Below are positions 11,598 to 26,000 of a stretch of DNA of 64,000 nt, piece by piece. Origin of the DNA: Capitulum mitella (lineage: Eukaryota; Arthropoda; Thecostraca; Pollicipedomorpha; Pollicipedidae). The notes below the pieces were generated by a model that searched no databases, was not told the origin of the DNA, and was given only the letters and a program-made list of their open reading frames with translations. The position numbers and the translations under genes were made by a program. Every line of letters starts with the position of its first letter. Positions within the stretch are counted from its first letter, which is position 1. The stretch is taken from positions 10,994,802 to 11,058,801 of the forward strand of contig CP099839.1 in NCBI GenBank assembly GCA_030062745.1, written 5' to 3'.

Positions 11598-14500
11598 ACA
11601 GGCGCGGCGCCTGCCAACGGAGCCCGACAGTCGGCGGATTTCTCACCGATGCCCGACATCTCGTCTCGATCGCTGACGCGCGCGAGGGGCAGCTACTGCT
11701 GCCGATTCATGACAGCCGCAGGAGAGTGAGGAGGATGACGCGGAGAGGGAAGAGGAGGAGGACGAGGGAGAGAGCTCGCACCGGCCGGCCGGCGACTGGC
11801 CGCGGAGTGGCCGCGGCCGGCCGAGCTCGGCTCAGGCCGGGCGGCCGCGGCTGCCGCGCACCCCCGGCAGGCAGCCTTGCACGTGTTTCCGTGTTGCGGC
11901 GCGCCACGGCGGCGCCGCGCGCCTGCAGACGACATTGTTTGACCAGCGGCGGCGGCACGACACCGCGCGGCCGCGCAAAACCAGGCCGAACCGGCCGACT
12001 CGGCCTGACCTCCCGTCCGACGCGCCTGGCGGCCCCCACACGAACGCTCCGCAGGACAGCCGGCGGCGGAAATTTATGGTCGGCGGGAGCCACGTCTCCG
12101 CCCTCTCTCCATTTGGTGCTGCTGAAATCGACCCAGGTCACGAGATATCGGCCATAGCTTACCGTTGCCAAGTTTCGGAACGTAACGCTGGCAGCTGTGC
12201 CCCCCCCCTTCCGGGCGCAGCCGCCATCCGTGACCCGACCCAGCTCCCCGCGACAGCCGCCAGCCACCGCCAGTCCTTCGGGTCCGCCAGCGGAAAACGC
12301 CTGTCTGTCTCCGCCCTCAGTTTTACACGTTGTCACTGGAGCATTGTTGACGGCCGTCAGGAGGGGGAGGGGCGGCGGCGCCGGGGGGACGGCCGGCGCC
12401 AGAGGCGGCGCCGCCGGCCGTCTGCCGTCGCCGACGACTCTGTTGTCTTTGTCACGTTAGGAGGTGACGCCGGCCGCGCTCTTAGGCCAGGGCGCGTGCA
12501 AACAAACGTGCCGGCCAGCGTATCCATTACCGGGACGTCTGCCGTGCGGCCGGGCGGACCGCCGCCGCCGGCGCCGCCGCCGCCGCCGCCGGTTAGTAAG
12601 CCTCTTAGGGAAATACGCCGTCCGGCGGCGTTCCCCAGATGCCGTCTTCAGAGGCGGCGGAACCGTGGCCGGCCAACCATCCGGGGCATTCCGCGGCATC
12701 TGAGAGGGTTTGCGCTCTAAGTCGCGGCGTATTTGGGCGTTCTGAGCATGCGACGCCGGGCTTTGGGCCCGGAGGAAGTCGGGTCGTCGCCGGAGGTGGG
12801 CCCACTGTTGTCAATGGCGGCGTCTGACTGCAGCGAAACGCTAATCCGCTGTAGTCGACTGCTCGGCGGCGGGCCGAACGCGTCGCCTGTCCTTGACCCA
12901 GACTTTGTAACCCGTACACTGTCACTGGTAATCCAGGATTTTGGAGCGACAACCGTGAATCCAGAATGGACAAATCATAGCCGACCGGTTTCGAAGAAAC
13001 GGTCAGTGTCGCGGTGTTGAAGTTGTTGGAACATCTTAATATGCTTTGAAATGTACGAAAGGAAATAGACGGTCAACAGCATGCTAATTGGCTGCACTTC
13101 AAGAGAATGCTCTGTCACTGCCGACTTTTCAGAAACGGATTCATTTAGTCGGAAAAAATGCCGGATTTTCATTCTTCCGATGCATCCACGTTTGCCCGAT
13201 TTGTCCGATGCATGGCAATATTTTCGGTACCAATTGTTCCGAAAGGCATCCAGAAGCATAGCAATGTATTAGTCGAAAACCATCCGCTGACCTCACTTAT
13301 TGATGTCGACACAGTATGGGTCTTCTGCTAAGATTCATTTGCCCGCGATGGCTCGCGAGGTCACACCACAGCTGACAGGACACAGATGAATTGGACACTG
13401 GCCAAATTCGCCAGACATTGCTCGGGAGTTCCGCGAATATATAATTTTGAAACATAACGCGTATCATAACATGATGTGATATGCGATACACTACAGAACT
13501 TGGGTGTCTGAATCCAAAACACAGGTCAAAGATGTAACGCTCCCGTAAAGTTTTTTTCTCTCCGGACAGCGGACAGCAAACTCAGTCTGCTCGCTACTGC
13601 TAGCCAGGCTACAAACCAGCCTGAGCCCAGTGGTCTGGTCAATACTATTGCATTACATTGTATGCTATTGCACAGCACACATGCACATCCTCATTGCAGT
13701 CAGATTGCTCCGCACATTAAAAAAAATAAAATTTTGCTGTAAACAGTTGTAAAAAGGACATTAGAATAGGAAGGACGATAACGAGTCCAAACAACGTGGA
13801 AGCCAGACACCATTGGAACTAAAGATGTAGGGTATAGGGCTGCACTGTCATCACGTATGTTAGAACGTCAGGCCGCCACGGCCGACACCCTGTAACCGCT
13901 TGTCGGCGTGACGTGACGTACGCAGACAGGCGTCCAGCGGCGGCAAGCGGCCCGTCACAAGCGGTCGGCAGATAACGGGCGTCGCGGCGTCGTGTTGTTC
14001 CAGGTGTCACTGTGTACGTGACGGCGGCCAGTGACGGCGCCCGGTCCGCCGAACGTGTCGATGTTTTGCGGCGAAGGCCTTGTACTTCAATCAGCTTAAG
14101 TTCAACAACATGACAGGATATGTCGGCGCGGCGGAGTCGTGCTCTCTCCTTCTCGAGCTCGTTTCCTCCCACTCTCCCTTTCTCTTCGCTCAAGGAATAC
14201 CGGAAACCCCGTGATGGTTTCCGAGGTTGCAGGTTCGCAACACTGTCGCCGTTGCGCTCCAAATGCTTTCCATCGGTGTCAGTGGGCGGGTATTGCATTA
14301 CCTTATGAAGCTCTCTCCGCCGCTGAAGTTTGAAACCCTTCCAGGGCTGGGACATTACAAATTAGAATCCTGTGACGGTCGCTGTCATTACGATGGTCTG
14401 TAATGATTCAAACGCCGGCGTCATGTGCAGGTTTACTACACAGGGGACTTTTTATGTCAACAGTTATCTACATCACACCTGTGGTCTGCGTCGAAGATAA

Positions 14501-17500
14501 GAAGAGAATGAGTGGCTTTAATGCAGTTTGTACGATCCATGTTCTCAAAGATGTTAAGGCTGCTCGCCCCTAAATAGAGGATTTTCAAATGCTGCTCTCA
14601 TTTGTTAACTTCCGTATCAAAAGTCGACAAGGAGTCCTGACCTGACCGCAGCAGGCGGCATCAGACGCCCCTCAGACCAGCGACAATGCGCTCATGTGGG
14701 CTCCAGCTGTGTTTGCCCGCGGGCTGGATGAACAAGCCGCGTATGGACGGTCGATTAGCCGGCCAACTCCCGTGGCCGTTTTTCGCCGCTGCCGGAGCGG
14801 CTAATTTTCCGCCGAACCCTTTCCTGCTCTCTCAGCGGTCGGCAGCCAATATCGGCTGTTCTGCGCCGGGCGCCGGCCGACGCGGCGCCACTAATGGTGC
14901 CAGCTGACGGCCGGCCGCCGGAAGTTTGCGCGGCGCCGGCCGTTTTTCTGCGCGCGGCGCCGCCTCGCTGCGCCTCGCCTCTCGCGCGCGCCGGCAGCGC
15001 TCATCGGCCGCCCGGAATGCAGTGGAGACAATCGCGTTCGTCTTTTTGCCAGTCGGCAGCGCCCCCGCCCCCCTCCCCCGTCGTCTGGCGGCGGCGCGAG
15101 AGGTCGCTGCGGCCGCCGGCGCCGCCGCCGGCCCGCCGGCGACGCGGCGACCGCCGCAGATTGCCGGCGGAACTAGGGAGGCTGATTTTCAATGGTTCTG
15201 AGTGGGATCATTGCGGGACGGTCACAAAAAGCGCTTTCTTTTGCCAGAACTGATCCCCCATTTACATAGCGGGCGCCTGTTTATTTCTGCTTTTGCTTGT
15301 TTGTCTGGCTCCACTCCACTTTTGTCCGACTCTGCGAGAGGGGAAATTCCAGCTCGTTTGTCTCCAAAAGAGCTCTGTCCGGGAGCGCGGCTCTCGTGTT
15401 CGCTCCGGGTCACCTTATCCCGGCCTTTGTGGCCGTCGGACGCGGCGGCGCCGGCGCCGCTTCGTCGGCCGCCGCGCCGGGGTCGGAGGTTACACAAACG
15501 CGCCGCCAGACGCGCCGCGGCCGCCGCCGCCGACGCGTCGGCCGCGACTGGCGGCGCCGGCGGCGGCTGCGCACGCAGCGTCGGCATCGACGGGCGGGGC
15601 CGGCGGCTGGTCCCTCCCCGGCAGCGCGCCGGCTATTGATCGTCGGCCGGCCGGCTCAAGATGGCCCCGGCCGTCTGGGCAGCCGTGACGGCCGCTCCCG
15701 CCGCTGCGGCCGGCCAGCTGTCCGCTGGCCGCCGATCCCGGCCCGTGAGCCGGTCTCGGCCGCGGCCCGACTGCTCTCGGAGTCCGAGCGGCGACGCTGC
15801 CCCGGTCCGGATTAGCCGCCTGTGTGGCGCCGCGCCACCTCGTCTCCCGCCAGCCGGCGTCGGCCGAGAAACGCGCGCGCCGGCCGCATGCCGAGCGGCC
15901 TTGTGGCCTCAGCTTTTGTGTCTCCCCTGCACCCGCCTGTTTCCATTTGTCCCCTGCCATCATCCATTACGACGCTTTATTCACCCAAAACATTTTGACA
16001 TTTATACAAACGGGAATAAAAGCGGATAAACAGAATTAAAATATCGGGCACCCCACACTGGGGCATTCATCACGGGCCCACTTAGGTGCACAAAAGGTGC
16101 ATTTATAAAGCGGGCCGTGATTCAAAAAGGAGACTGTAACATAGTTTTAACCGCCGAGAGTGACAATAGGAGGAATGCGAACTGACAGAATTGTCTCAAT
16201 CCGGCTTTCTATAGTGAGTGGGTGCTCACAACGAAAACTAGAGACAAAAGTTGGATTTGAAATTCTGCCCGCCATCGCCCCTCCGATCGGCCGATAGGCC
16301 TTCGTCTAGGTCGTTGGCGGTTTTTGCGCGGGGCGTTCGAGTTTTACGCGCCCTTGTTTTACGGCCTCCCGAAGAGCGGATCATTTGGAGCGCGCAGTCG
16401 GCCAACAAAACGGATACACATCTGTGCGCCGTTGCGGTCGTCCGAACCGGCGAAAAAGTCGGGCGCGTATCGGCCTATCTCGGCCCTATCTCCGCCAGAT
16501 GTCGATGAAGATAGCCGCCTGAAGAGAAAGAGACGTGGCGAGCGCGGCCCGGGCGGTAACGGTGCCGCGCCGCGCCGCGAACGCCGCGCCGCGCCGCCCG
16601 TAACGGACGGCGCGCCCCCCGCGACGCGTCGCGACCCGCACAAAGGCGCGCTCCTCATTAATCAGCCATCAGCCGCAGATGGCTGATCGGTTAATCCGCT
16701 TTATCGCCGGCGATCGCTTTATTTCGCGGCGACGATCGCGGTCGCGGCTTTTTCACGCCGGACTTCACGGTCCGTGGACGGGAACAAGCGGCGCCGGCTG
16801 CGCGTCCCGCCCCGGCCGCGCCGCGATTGTCGACCGCGCCACAATTGTCGACGGCGCCGGCTGTTGGCCGCCGGCCGCCGAGCGGGCCACGGTCCGCGCC
16901 CCGCCCGCCCGGACTGAGGCTGCGGTGAACGGGACCACCAAGGACCGCTGGGGACTCGGAGAGAAGTCTCTGTTCCCCGTAAAAGCCGACCAGGGCGGGC
17001 CGCGACGGACTCCGCTCTTTATCAAGCAATGGTCCTGGGCCGGCCAGCTGTTTCCGAAGACGGCGTTGCAGTCCGAAGCCTTCCAGAAGGACCGCTCCGG
17101 ACAGGGAGGTGCCTGGTCTGTAGGGAAGGCCCGTCGTCGGCCGGTCGGTCGTTCGGTCGCTGGATCTGTCACGCCGGACGAGCCTCGTGACGCCGTGTTA
17201 ATTTGGCTTTTCTTGCCCCATGAGAGTAGCGTGCGCCACCGACGTCCGGAAAGCCTGTATTAAAAGGGGATGATTGCTATTTGATGAGCTCTTATCGGCC
17301 TGAATGCTTTATTTTTCTTCTTTTCGTTCCATTACGTACATCAGGTTTTAATTTCTGATTCCGCGCTTAATTAGGAGTTTGACGCTGTTAAAGCGTTAAT
17401 TATGAAGAAGCTGTTGGATATTAAGCTGCAGAGAGATTTGCGAGATAATGATACGGTGCGGCAAAATGGGAAATTAACTTGGCTACTGGTGAAATTTCAT

Positions 17501-17867
17501 GGAGTTTTCCACAAATGAGAACGTCTCACATTCTTTGCAAAATGTAAGTGCATTTTGGAAAAAGCAGTCATCGTAAAATCCACATCCGACCTGTATATGT
17601 TAAATTTCTTCATTTGGACATTTTTTAACATTGGATACTAATTTTGCCGAAATAAGGTGAAGTTGTTTACTGAAATAATTTGGCTCGTTGCCTTTCCTGC
17701 AGGCACTTGTTTTAATCTGTGTCAAGTTGCCCCAAATCGACTGTTTGGTAGCCCTTATCGTTTTTTTCTCCCTAGTACACATTTTAGCACGCGAACAGGT
17801 GGGATTTTCAGGTTATTTTAGACAAAGATAACAACTGTGTAGCCATTGTATTTGAAGTACCTGAGTT

Positions 17868-17887
17868 TGGATGGATGGATGGATGGA
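17868..17887. repeat. (GGAT)n microsatellite
   Basis: About five GGAT units in a row sit in AT-rich intron sequence. Confidence 0.7.
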
Positions 17888-20800
17888 CATGGAATGGAAA
17901 CGCGGATGGACTTTGCTTGCGTTTTGCTATTTGTCTTGAAGCTCTTTCGCGACTGTCATAGATCCGGATGTTGTCTCTAAGGTGTGAAATGCGGGACATT
18001 TATTTATGTTTTGCATCAGATTTCTTATCATCTTTGCTTATTTTCGGGACTCTATTTCAACAACATCCACGACATCGCTTAGAACAAAAACCAGATCTAT
18101 GTGCTCGGGTACACTTTCTGCACGACTGAAGTGACCCCTGCAGGACTGCCGGGAGCCTCTCGGTCGCAATATTCAGATGCTATACGACGAACCCGACCAA
18201 GACCGCAGCGTGCACCGACTTGGCGGAATGCTTCCACTCCGGAAGGCTGGCATGCTGAGGACGATTGATTGACTAGCCCGGTACACGATGGCTGGCACGG
18301 CACGCGATCAGGGCCTGCAGAAAAACCCGTGTCTAAGGAAATGAGCTAAAAATATTCGGCGCTTGCGTGAACGAGAAACCACGGGTGGGTTCCTGACAAG
18401 GAGTGACTCTGACATTTGAAAACATGAATTCAGTTTATCTGATCAATAACAGAACGCGTTCAAAACGGTAATTGGGACACCCTGTGAATTTTTCTTCGGT
18501 TTTTTTCTAATTTAAATTTCGCTGTTTGAGATATGGCAAATCCTTACACGCAGCCCTGCCGGACTGTAGACTGACCTCAACAAATTGCTGCTGTGCAGCC
18601 TGTTTAGGATATGCTTTCTCGTTTTGCAAAGCGACGCTTATTTGCAGTGATTTATGAAATGATGATCCGGAGGCGTTAAAAAACTGCGAGCATTGATTTA
18701 GTGTCGTGGTAGCACCGCAGGCAAGCCTCAGAAGACAGATTCGCCGTCACAGTATGGCATTCAATGCAAGTCAGGTCTGCTGATCATGGTTACGTGCTAC
18801 CGCGCCACGTCACGCCATATTTCTGCGCACACATTTTACGTTACGTAAGTTTATACGCACGTGACTCCGAGTGACTCCGAGTGCAGAAGATAAGTATGTG
18901 AGTTCATTCCATCGTTGACCACCGCTGAACGGCGGCAAAATTGCATCAGTTCACCATCGATTTCCGCATCATATTGCAAGGTGCCGGCTTCGAATTTGCC
19001 GTAATGACCCACGTTTTATGGCAGCCTTCCGTATCAGGAGCCTCTGACAACCTATCTCGTAAGGTCCGTGCTGGGCACAGAAGCTGAATAAGAACGAAAC
19101 GGTCACCGACCAGGACGGTCCCTGGACTGACGGCTCCGGTCCCGGCCGATCCGCTGGCCCACAGCCCTGCTCCCTGCCGGCTCACAGCCCGGGTCCTGGC
19201 TCGTCCTTGCGCCAGCCCGCGGGACCCGGACGTCCACCTGACCCACAGACGCCGCCGCCGCGCGGCCGCGCCAGCGCCGGCGGCTTTTAGCGCGCAATTT
19301 CGGCCTTTCCGGCGCTAGTCGCCGCGGCGCGGTATTAGCCCTGTTCGGGAGCGCGCCGCGCGGCATTAGGTCGGATGACGCGCCAGATTTCGCCGCAAAC
19401 ACATTATGATTGTTCGACTTGCCGGCTCCGACTTTCCAGATGATTGCCTGCCGTCCGGCGGGCGCCTCGTTTCATGTCGGCGCCGGCCGGCGGCGGCTGG
19501 GTAAACAGCGGGACGGGCCGGAGCCGCGCCGGACGACGGCCGCCGCCGGCGCCGCGGCCGCTCCGGCGCCGCGTGCGCCCGGCACGGCCGCGAGAACGGC
19601 GGGGGTCCGTGTCTGGCACGGCCGGGCGCGGCCGGCCGGCGGCGTTCTCGCCTCCGATCGACCGGCCGCCGGCCAGGAATGTCGCCCCATTTCGTCCCCG
19701 CGCCGCCCGGGAAGCCGGTTTATCGGCGCGACGCTGGCCGATCGACCGGGAGACGCCGCCGCCAGTGCCGGCGCGCCGCGGCCGCTCACGTCCGGAGGCT
19801 GTTTGGGCTCGAGATGGATGGCTTGAAATGTTGGTCGGACGCTTATCTGGGTGTTGTTTCCGTTTTCCCGCCCGGTTGCCATAACAACAGAGCGTGAAGC
19901 TTGTTGCCGGGCTGAAGCGCGGGCCAGCTCGGCAGGCTTTGTGACGGGTTCGCGCTGGGCTACCGGCGCGGCAATTAAGGCAGACCCGCTGCATTTAGCT
20001 CAGCTGTTCCAGTTTTCATTAGCGGTTCCGGCGGTCGGTGGTGGCTCTGACGTTCGCTTGTGCCAGCCACCGGACGCGCACTGAGCTGCAATGGAAAACT
20101 GAGGCAACAGCGCGAGTCCTATCAGCAGCTGACACGCGCAGTCACCGGTCTGCGTGCAGAATTAGCTTCTGTTTTCAGCAAAAGTCGAGCTGTTTCTCGG
20201 AAGCCCACGCAAACGCCAGGCGGCAGTCCTTGTTTTCACGAGACTAATCCAGGCATTTTTTGGGCTCTGCATTTTTCACAATAGGAGACACAATGAATGG
20301 CCGATGACAATTGACGTAAACTATTGTTGCCTGCCCAAATAATGCGTCCAGTGTCTGCTTTTATTGTCACTTTTTACCAAGCTTTTTCGTCTGCCGGACT
20401 GGCTGGGACCAAAATAATGGCCAAGGAAAACTGAGATAGCCATCGCGCGGCCGGAAGTGGGGGCCAATAATTAATGAAGCGGCCAACAGGATCGGGCCGG
20501 CCGTGCATCAGCCCATCAGCTGCCGCCGGCCGTCCGTGTGAGCGGGTGCGATTCGCGCGATCTCGGCGGCGCCACTGTTGACTTAGTCGGGCCGAGACCG
20601 TTCCATCTTCGGCGCGATCGGCGGCGGATAAGCGGCGGCCGACGGGCGCGGGCGGCTGCCGTCGCCCGCGAAGCGGCGCCGGACGCCGCCGCTAATAGCT
20701 GCCGATGAGAGGCGACGCATTTATCATCGGCCCAATTGACGCGGCGGCGCGGCCGAGTGATGTGGGAACCTGGCGCCTGCCCCCGGCGGCGCGAGGCGGG

Positions 20801-21439
20801 CGCAGCTGCGGCCGGCGTCGCCGCCTGAGCTGCGCTCGAGGGTTGGCCGCCGGTCCGCGGGCAGAGTCGAGCCGCCGGACACGGCGGCAGTAAATCCGGG
20901 CCGTTGCCGACTGCACCGCTACAAAAACAACCCTCCGGCCCAATCAGTTTTATCGCCGTCGGATCGCGGAGGGTCAGCGCGCCGCCAAATCCCGGCTCGA
21001 CTCCTGTCCGAATCGCTTAAGCTGTTTGTTTTCCGGTGCTCTCATTTCCATTTACTTCTCTAAACAATGTCCGGGCGGCCGCTCCGGCCGTCGCCGACCG
21101 ACGGCCGGCCGTTGTTCGTGCTCGAGCGGCGCTCTCCCCGCGCCGTCCGGCGTAATCCGGCTGACCCGTGCCGCCCGCTGGACGTCTGTTTGGACTGCGT
21201 GCGAGGGGGACGGACGGGGGGGAGCGGCTGTCGGTCAGAGCCAGGACAGCCGCCGCGCCGGAGTCGGCGGGCCCGGCGGACGGCGATCGGGCGCGCTGTC
21301 GACGGGCCGCGGCAGGCGAGCAGTGGACGGCGGCGAACGGACGAAGCCGGGGAGCGACCGGTCAGCCGGCTCCAGCAGGCTCCGCCGGGCTCCGCCAGGA
21401 TGTGCTGGTGTTTGACAATCGGATTACCGCCGCCAGCCG

Positions 21440-21515
21440 CGATGACTTATGAGAAAATAATGTCCCCTGCAATTAATAATGGATTTCATTAAGGCCATCA
21501 TTGGGTCGTTAGGGG
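21440..21515. promoter_or_regulatory. Candidate intronic enhancer island
   Basis: This AT-rich segment, with 'gcaattaataatggatttc' and 'cattaaggccatcattggg', is embedded in some of the most GC-rich sequence of the window. It has several TAAT homeodomain cores. The call is by composition only. Confidence 0.22.
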
Positions 21516-22749
21516 CGCCGGACGGTCGGGCGCGGGCCCCGCGCGGCGCGCGCCATTACCGCGGCCCCGCCAGGCGGCCGATGGTATCGGGGCCGGCGCG
21601 GCGCGCGGCCGGCCCGGCTCGTGATCGCCGCATGGGGCGCGCATCCCGGCGGCGCCGCTCGTTCGCCCGTGATTTACGGCGTCGCCCGTGTATCGGCAGA
21701 ATCGGGCGGCGCGCGCGCCATTAGCGCGGCCCGGCGCGGCGCGCCCCGCCGACGCGGCCGCGGTGTTGCCGGCGCCGTGGGCTGATCGGGGGCCGCCGCC
21801 GGCGTCATGCGTTCGCCCTGCGACGCGGCTCGTCTGCCGAAATTCGCCTCCCGAGCCCCGGGCGGGCTTCATTGTACAAAAACGCAGCAATGGATGACGA
21901 TTAATTTCGAACAGATCCGACCGGCTTTTCCATACTCGGCAGATAACAGACATGACGTGCTTACACCGCAGATGCCACTGCGTGACACTCATTGTGAAGA
22001 AAACCACGTACCCATTGGCCGGGGGGGGGGGGCCCAGTTGTCGGGATTAAAATATCAGATCATAGCGGAGAGCCAGCAGGCGATGGCCCAAAACCCACAA
22101 AATGACGTGTGCAAAAGGACCCGACTGACTTCAACTCCTCCGGCCGTGGGACGTTCGGAACGTTAGACTGCGTTACTCCCCAACGGTGGGGGTGCCATCC
22201 CGCGGCTGGCTGAGGGGCCAGGCACAAAAAGGTCGGCGACGGCGGCGGACGCCAATCTGTCGCACGGGCGCTTCCACTCAGGTGTTGCCAAAAGGTTTGT
22301 CACGAGATTATGCCACATGTGCAGAGAGCACGCCAACGGATGTCGGCTTTTTCTGGGAGTTCTTGCAGCCGTGGGATTACTTCCATATGGTGACGGAACA
22401 ATGTGCTGTTGGAGTTCTTTTGTTCGAAACCTTGCTCGTCTTTTTTAGTCCGGCGGAACCCCCATTGGCTTGGTTTTAGGAAGACGTTCAGTATTCGTGC
22501 CAACTGCATCCGCGGGGTCCGTTTCCGTGCCGGAGTCTGATCTGACCTGGATGTTATCGGCACGGACAGTATCTTACAAGCCTATTTGTGTTTACAGCCG
22601 TCCACCGAATCGGAAAAGTAGTTTGTTTTTAGCGTCTTTCTACATTTCTGGTGACTTTTAAAACTGCACGCACTTGGCGAAACCTCATTGCGCCCCTCAG
22701 CAGGCCGCTGCGCGGTATGCCTTACTCACTTGGGGTGCCTTCCGCACAG

Positions 22750-23052
22750 GTAAACCGGCCAATCACAATGAAGAAGGACGGCATACAGACGCGAAACCGC
22801 AAGCTCTCGTCCAAGTCCAAAAAGAAGAAGGGCTTCACCGGCTTCGAGGGCATGATGCGGCCGCTGGACAAGGCCGGCTTCAGCTTCCCCGGCTCCAACT
22901 TCGGCGCCGGCATGTCACCCTACATGTACCAGAACAACGTGCAAATGGGGCCCGGCTTCGTCTCGCCGCAAATGGGCATGGGCGGCATGGGCGCCCTGGG
23001 CATGGGCAACCTTGCCATCTCCTCCGCGCCCAGCGCCATGGTGAGTGCGTGA
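22750..23052 (+). CDS. grn: GATA basic tail and C-terminal exon (3' end uncertain)
   Basis: The exon follows acceptor CACAG (22745-22749) in phase 0 and begins VNRPITMKKDGIQTRNRK, the basic arm C-terminal to the C-finger that contacts DNA and carries nuclear localisation, followed by SSKSKKKK as in GATA2/3. After that come about 70 residues rich in Gly, Met and Pro (MGMGGMGALGMG), a low-complexity tail without a known domain. The end is ambiguous. A perfect donor GTGAGT begins at 23041 just after an ATG codon, which would send the transcript to a further exon. Reading through gives Val-Ser-Ala and a TGA at 23050-23052, and the resulting ending SAMVSA recalls the SSMVTAMG end of vertebrate GATA3. 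I see no AATAAA close downstream, which slightly favours a further exon. Confidence 0.88.
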   Translation, partial: VNRPITMKKDGIQTRNRKLSSKSKKKKGFTGFEGMMRPLDKAGFSFPGSNFGAGMSPYMYQNNVQMGPGFVSPQMGMGGMGALGMGNLAISSAPSAMVSA

Positions 23053-26000
23053 CGGGGTTATTTACCTGGAGAGATCCGTGGCCGACGCCATGGCCCGTGC
23101 GTCTTCCAGGCGCGGGAAAATGGGCCTGGACCGAAACGGGGCAAATTAACCGACAGATGACTGATGTAACGCAGAATAACCGTGCGCCGACTCCACGAAT
23201 CTGCAGCCAGTTAGGACATTTTCTTCCTGGTATTTTCCCGGAAAGCCGGAAGGCTTACCTCCGAGCCAGACTTACCTAGGAGCCTGTCTGGCTAGCAAGT
23301 TTTTTTGTACTTAAATTGACATTGAATGGAAGGTTGGTGACGTTTTCCACAAATCATGCTTATCACAATCGAAAGATAATTTGTGAAGATTTAAGTCGAG
23401 AGCTTGTTCTGGACAAAAGCTTATCTGCGTTGGTGTTAGGAAGATTGACGATGTCGTCGGCTTGCTCCCATTTCCAGTCTAAATGGTTTTCCATGTTTTC
23501 TGATAGTTTTCATTTTGCAGCAAGTTGAGAAAACGTGTACCCATTGATCCGTGCTGTCTATAGAGCTAATGGAGCAAAGTGTAAAATCCGGCCCAGACGT
23601 CATTTCTGTGGACAAAAATGCCGTTTGTCTGTCAATCTCTGAAAAGTTCCTCCAAGGAGCCATTTTTCCGCCCCGTGAGTGATTAATTAAGTGCCGTCAA
23701 ACATTGCCCTGCACGGTCGCCATTAAAGCCGCCCATTCATTTCATTTATCCGGCAAAAACGCGCCGCAATCGCCGCGCGGCTGGTCGCGCTGGCGACTGG
23801 CCGGCCATTTTTGCCGCCGGCCAGGACCGGTCGGCGCTGACCGACGCTCGGCTCCGTTGCAGGGCTGGAGGACCGACTACAGTTGATATGGCGGCGGCCA
23901 GTGACGGCAGTGTACAAACTGGCCGACCCCGGCGCGCGCCGCCCGCCGCCGGCCGCCGACCGCACACAGGGTCGCAGACGCCAGCGCGCTGGGCGTCCGC
24001 GCTGGCTTTCCGTGTAAGTAAAGGACACGCCGGACCTCCGGCACCGCTATACGAGTCTAAGTCTTTCAACGCGGACTCCATAAGGCGTCGGACCGGTTCG
24101 TTGGGACCGACAGCGCCGAGAGGTCAAGGTCACGGAGGTCACCGGCCGCAGGGCATGTGCGTCATCGCCCCGGGCGACGCCCGTCGGGAGCGCCGGGTGC
24201 CGAATATTCGATGTGATATCCCTGTACTTTGCGAACCTTCGTGTAAATACCTAATGATCTCTCTGTGGGTGTACGCGCTAAAATACTTATAGTCTTGCCC
24301 TAACACGTTGCACTTGACCCGAACGAGGTCAGTATGATTAATATCGGCGTAGCGTAAGTGTGGCGTAGCTATGAGACCCATGTTGCTCACTGCTTCGAAT
24401 GAGGTGTGTCGCGTGACGTCGGTTGCGTTCGCCGTCGGCTGATGTGCCGCGGGCATCACGCCTGCCGTCAGCCCGGGTGCGCCCCGGGTCGGGTGACTGT
24501 CGACCCTGCCGCCGTGCGCTCAGCGGTGCCGCGGTCGGCGAAAAACGCTTGATGTGACGCGCGGCGCGCGCGCCTTTCGGCGACCGCGCCGGACCCGAAT
24601 CCGTGACGCCGGCGGAAAGCGACCACTTTGTTCAGTCCAGGCAGAGGCAGATTTTATCGGACCGATCGATTCTTTCTGTTGCGATGTTCGGCGCCGGGGT
24701 AAGCCCTCGCCCGCCTCACCATATGCTAGTTTTGTAACGTCGCCGGAGGCGGCCGCAGGCGGGCTTTTGACGCCGGGCCCGCCGCCCGGGTTCGGTCGGC
24801 TTGCTCCGGCCCCCAGATGTCACGCGGAACTGTGCAATCATGTAGATAAGTGTTCCCCATTGTGTGTCGTCCGATGCCAAATAAACTGGAAACACACAGC
24901 GCTCTTGTCGTGGTGTGTCGGGCCGCCAGTCTTGCGAAAACGTGAGACGGCGGAGATCGCGGATCGAAATGGGAGGTTTGACAACAGAGGAGATGGCACG
25001 TCGCATAACCGTAGGCAATGTAAGTTGAATGGCTGCCGAAATAACGATTCGAACCCCAGAACTGGCGCTGGCCAGAACCAGCTTTATACTTGACCGTGCG
25101 GGCGCCGAAATTGGGTCAACAATCTGCAGAGCTCGAATGATGAATGGTTTGAGGGAGCGTTTTGGCATTTGACAAACTGTTTTTTGGAAGGCTTTGCAGC
25201 GAAACAAAAAGTATTGAGCCATTTGTTTGTTAGTTTTGCTTGCTTAAGAAGCGTGGGTACCAATCATGAAGTACTTTCGTGTCCCCCCAACCCTTTAAAT
25301 TGAAGTTTTGGCTGGAGTTGTAGCACAATGTTACAGGCTCCGTGATGTCCAGCGGCACCTAATTGGTAAAAACGCTTTGGAGCATGACGTCTTTTTAATA
25401 AAACAGGTCTGGACAACAAGAGGTTTAGTGTTTGCGCCATGCAACATTCCGTAAAAAACTTGATCGTTTAGGGGCACTGTTTTCCTTCAAGCAGTCGTGT
25501 TCAGGTTATCCTATATGAACTGTATACGTCAAACTTGTCTATTCAGTTCCCCACCCATTTGGCTTAGGTATTTAAACAACTTGTGTCGAAAATGCCCCTA
25601 ATTTCTACTGTATTAAGTTTAGAGACATCAGATTCATTTTGAGCATGTGCTACTTTAACACATATCCCAGATACATAACATTGTGAGATTTTAGTCGATC
25701 ACTTATCGATCATTATTGAGTTTGTTTGTGGTATTCATAAACAAAGGCTTTTGATTTTGCAATAGAAAACTTGATTCGACGATGGTCGACGGACCTTTGG
25801 CATTGGAATCGGTGGTTTAACCCTAAATCTCTTAACCCCGCTCTTGTATCCACGACAGTCGATGCCGAAATGTGCGTTATTTTATCGACCCGAAAACTTT
25901 GCTCATGTATATTCGTAAACTTATTTACGTCTTTCTGTTGTTAAGGTAAAAACGTAAGACAACAGTCAGTCGCAATTTTGTTCTTCGGACATCTGCTTCG

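Larger units (their letters stand above)
9503..22749 (+). other. GATA intron between C-finger and C-terminal exon (13.2 kb)
   Basis: This is a long intron with alternating GC-rich and AT-rich blocks. Supported contents are a 12-bp perfect inverted repeat (11552-11597), a purine-rich tract (about 11723-11776), a (GGAT)5 microsatellite near 17868-17887 and an AT-rich enhancer-like island at 21440-21515. The many open frames in its GC-rich parts have no recognisable protein content. Confidence 0.7.

Noticed and set aside
12360-12430. Imperfect GC-only inverted repeat
   Set aside because: Expected by chance in a CCG/GGC-rich stretch.
13819-14355. 178-codon minus-strand frame
   Set aside because: Parts read like a protein, but no domain or splice context is recognisable and it lies in a GATA intron; it could be an unrecognised repeat.
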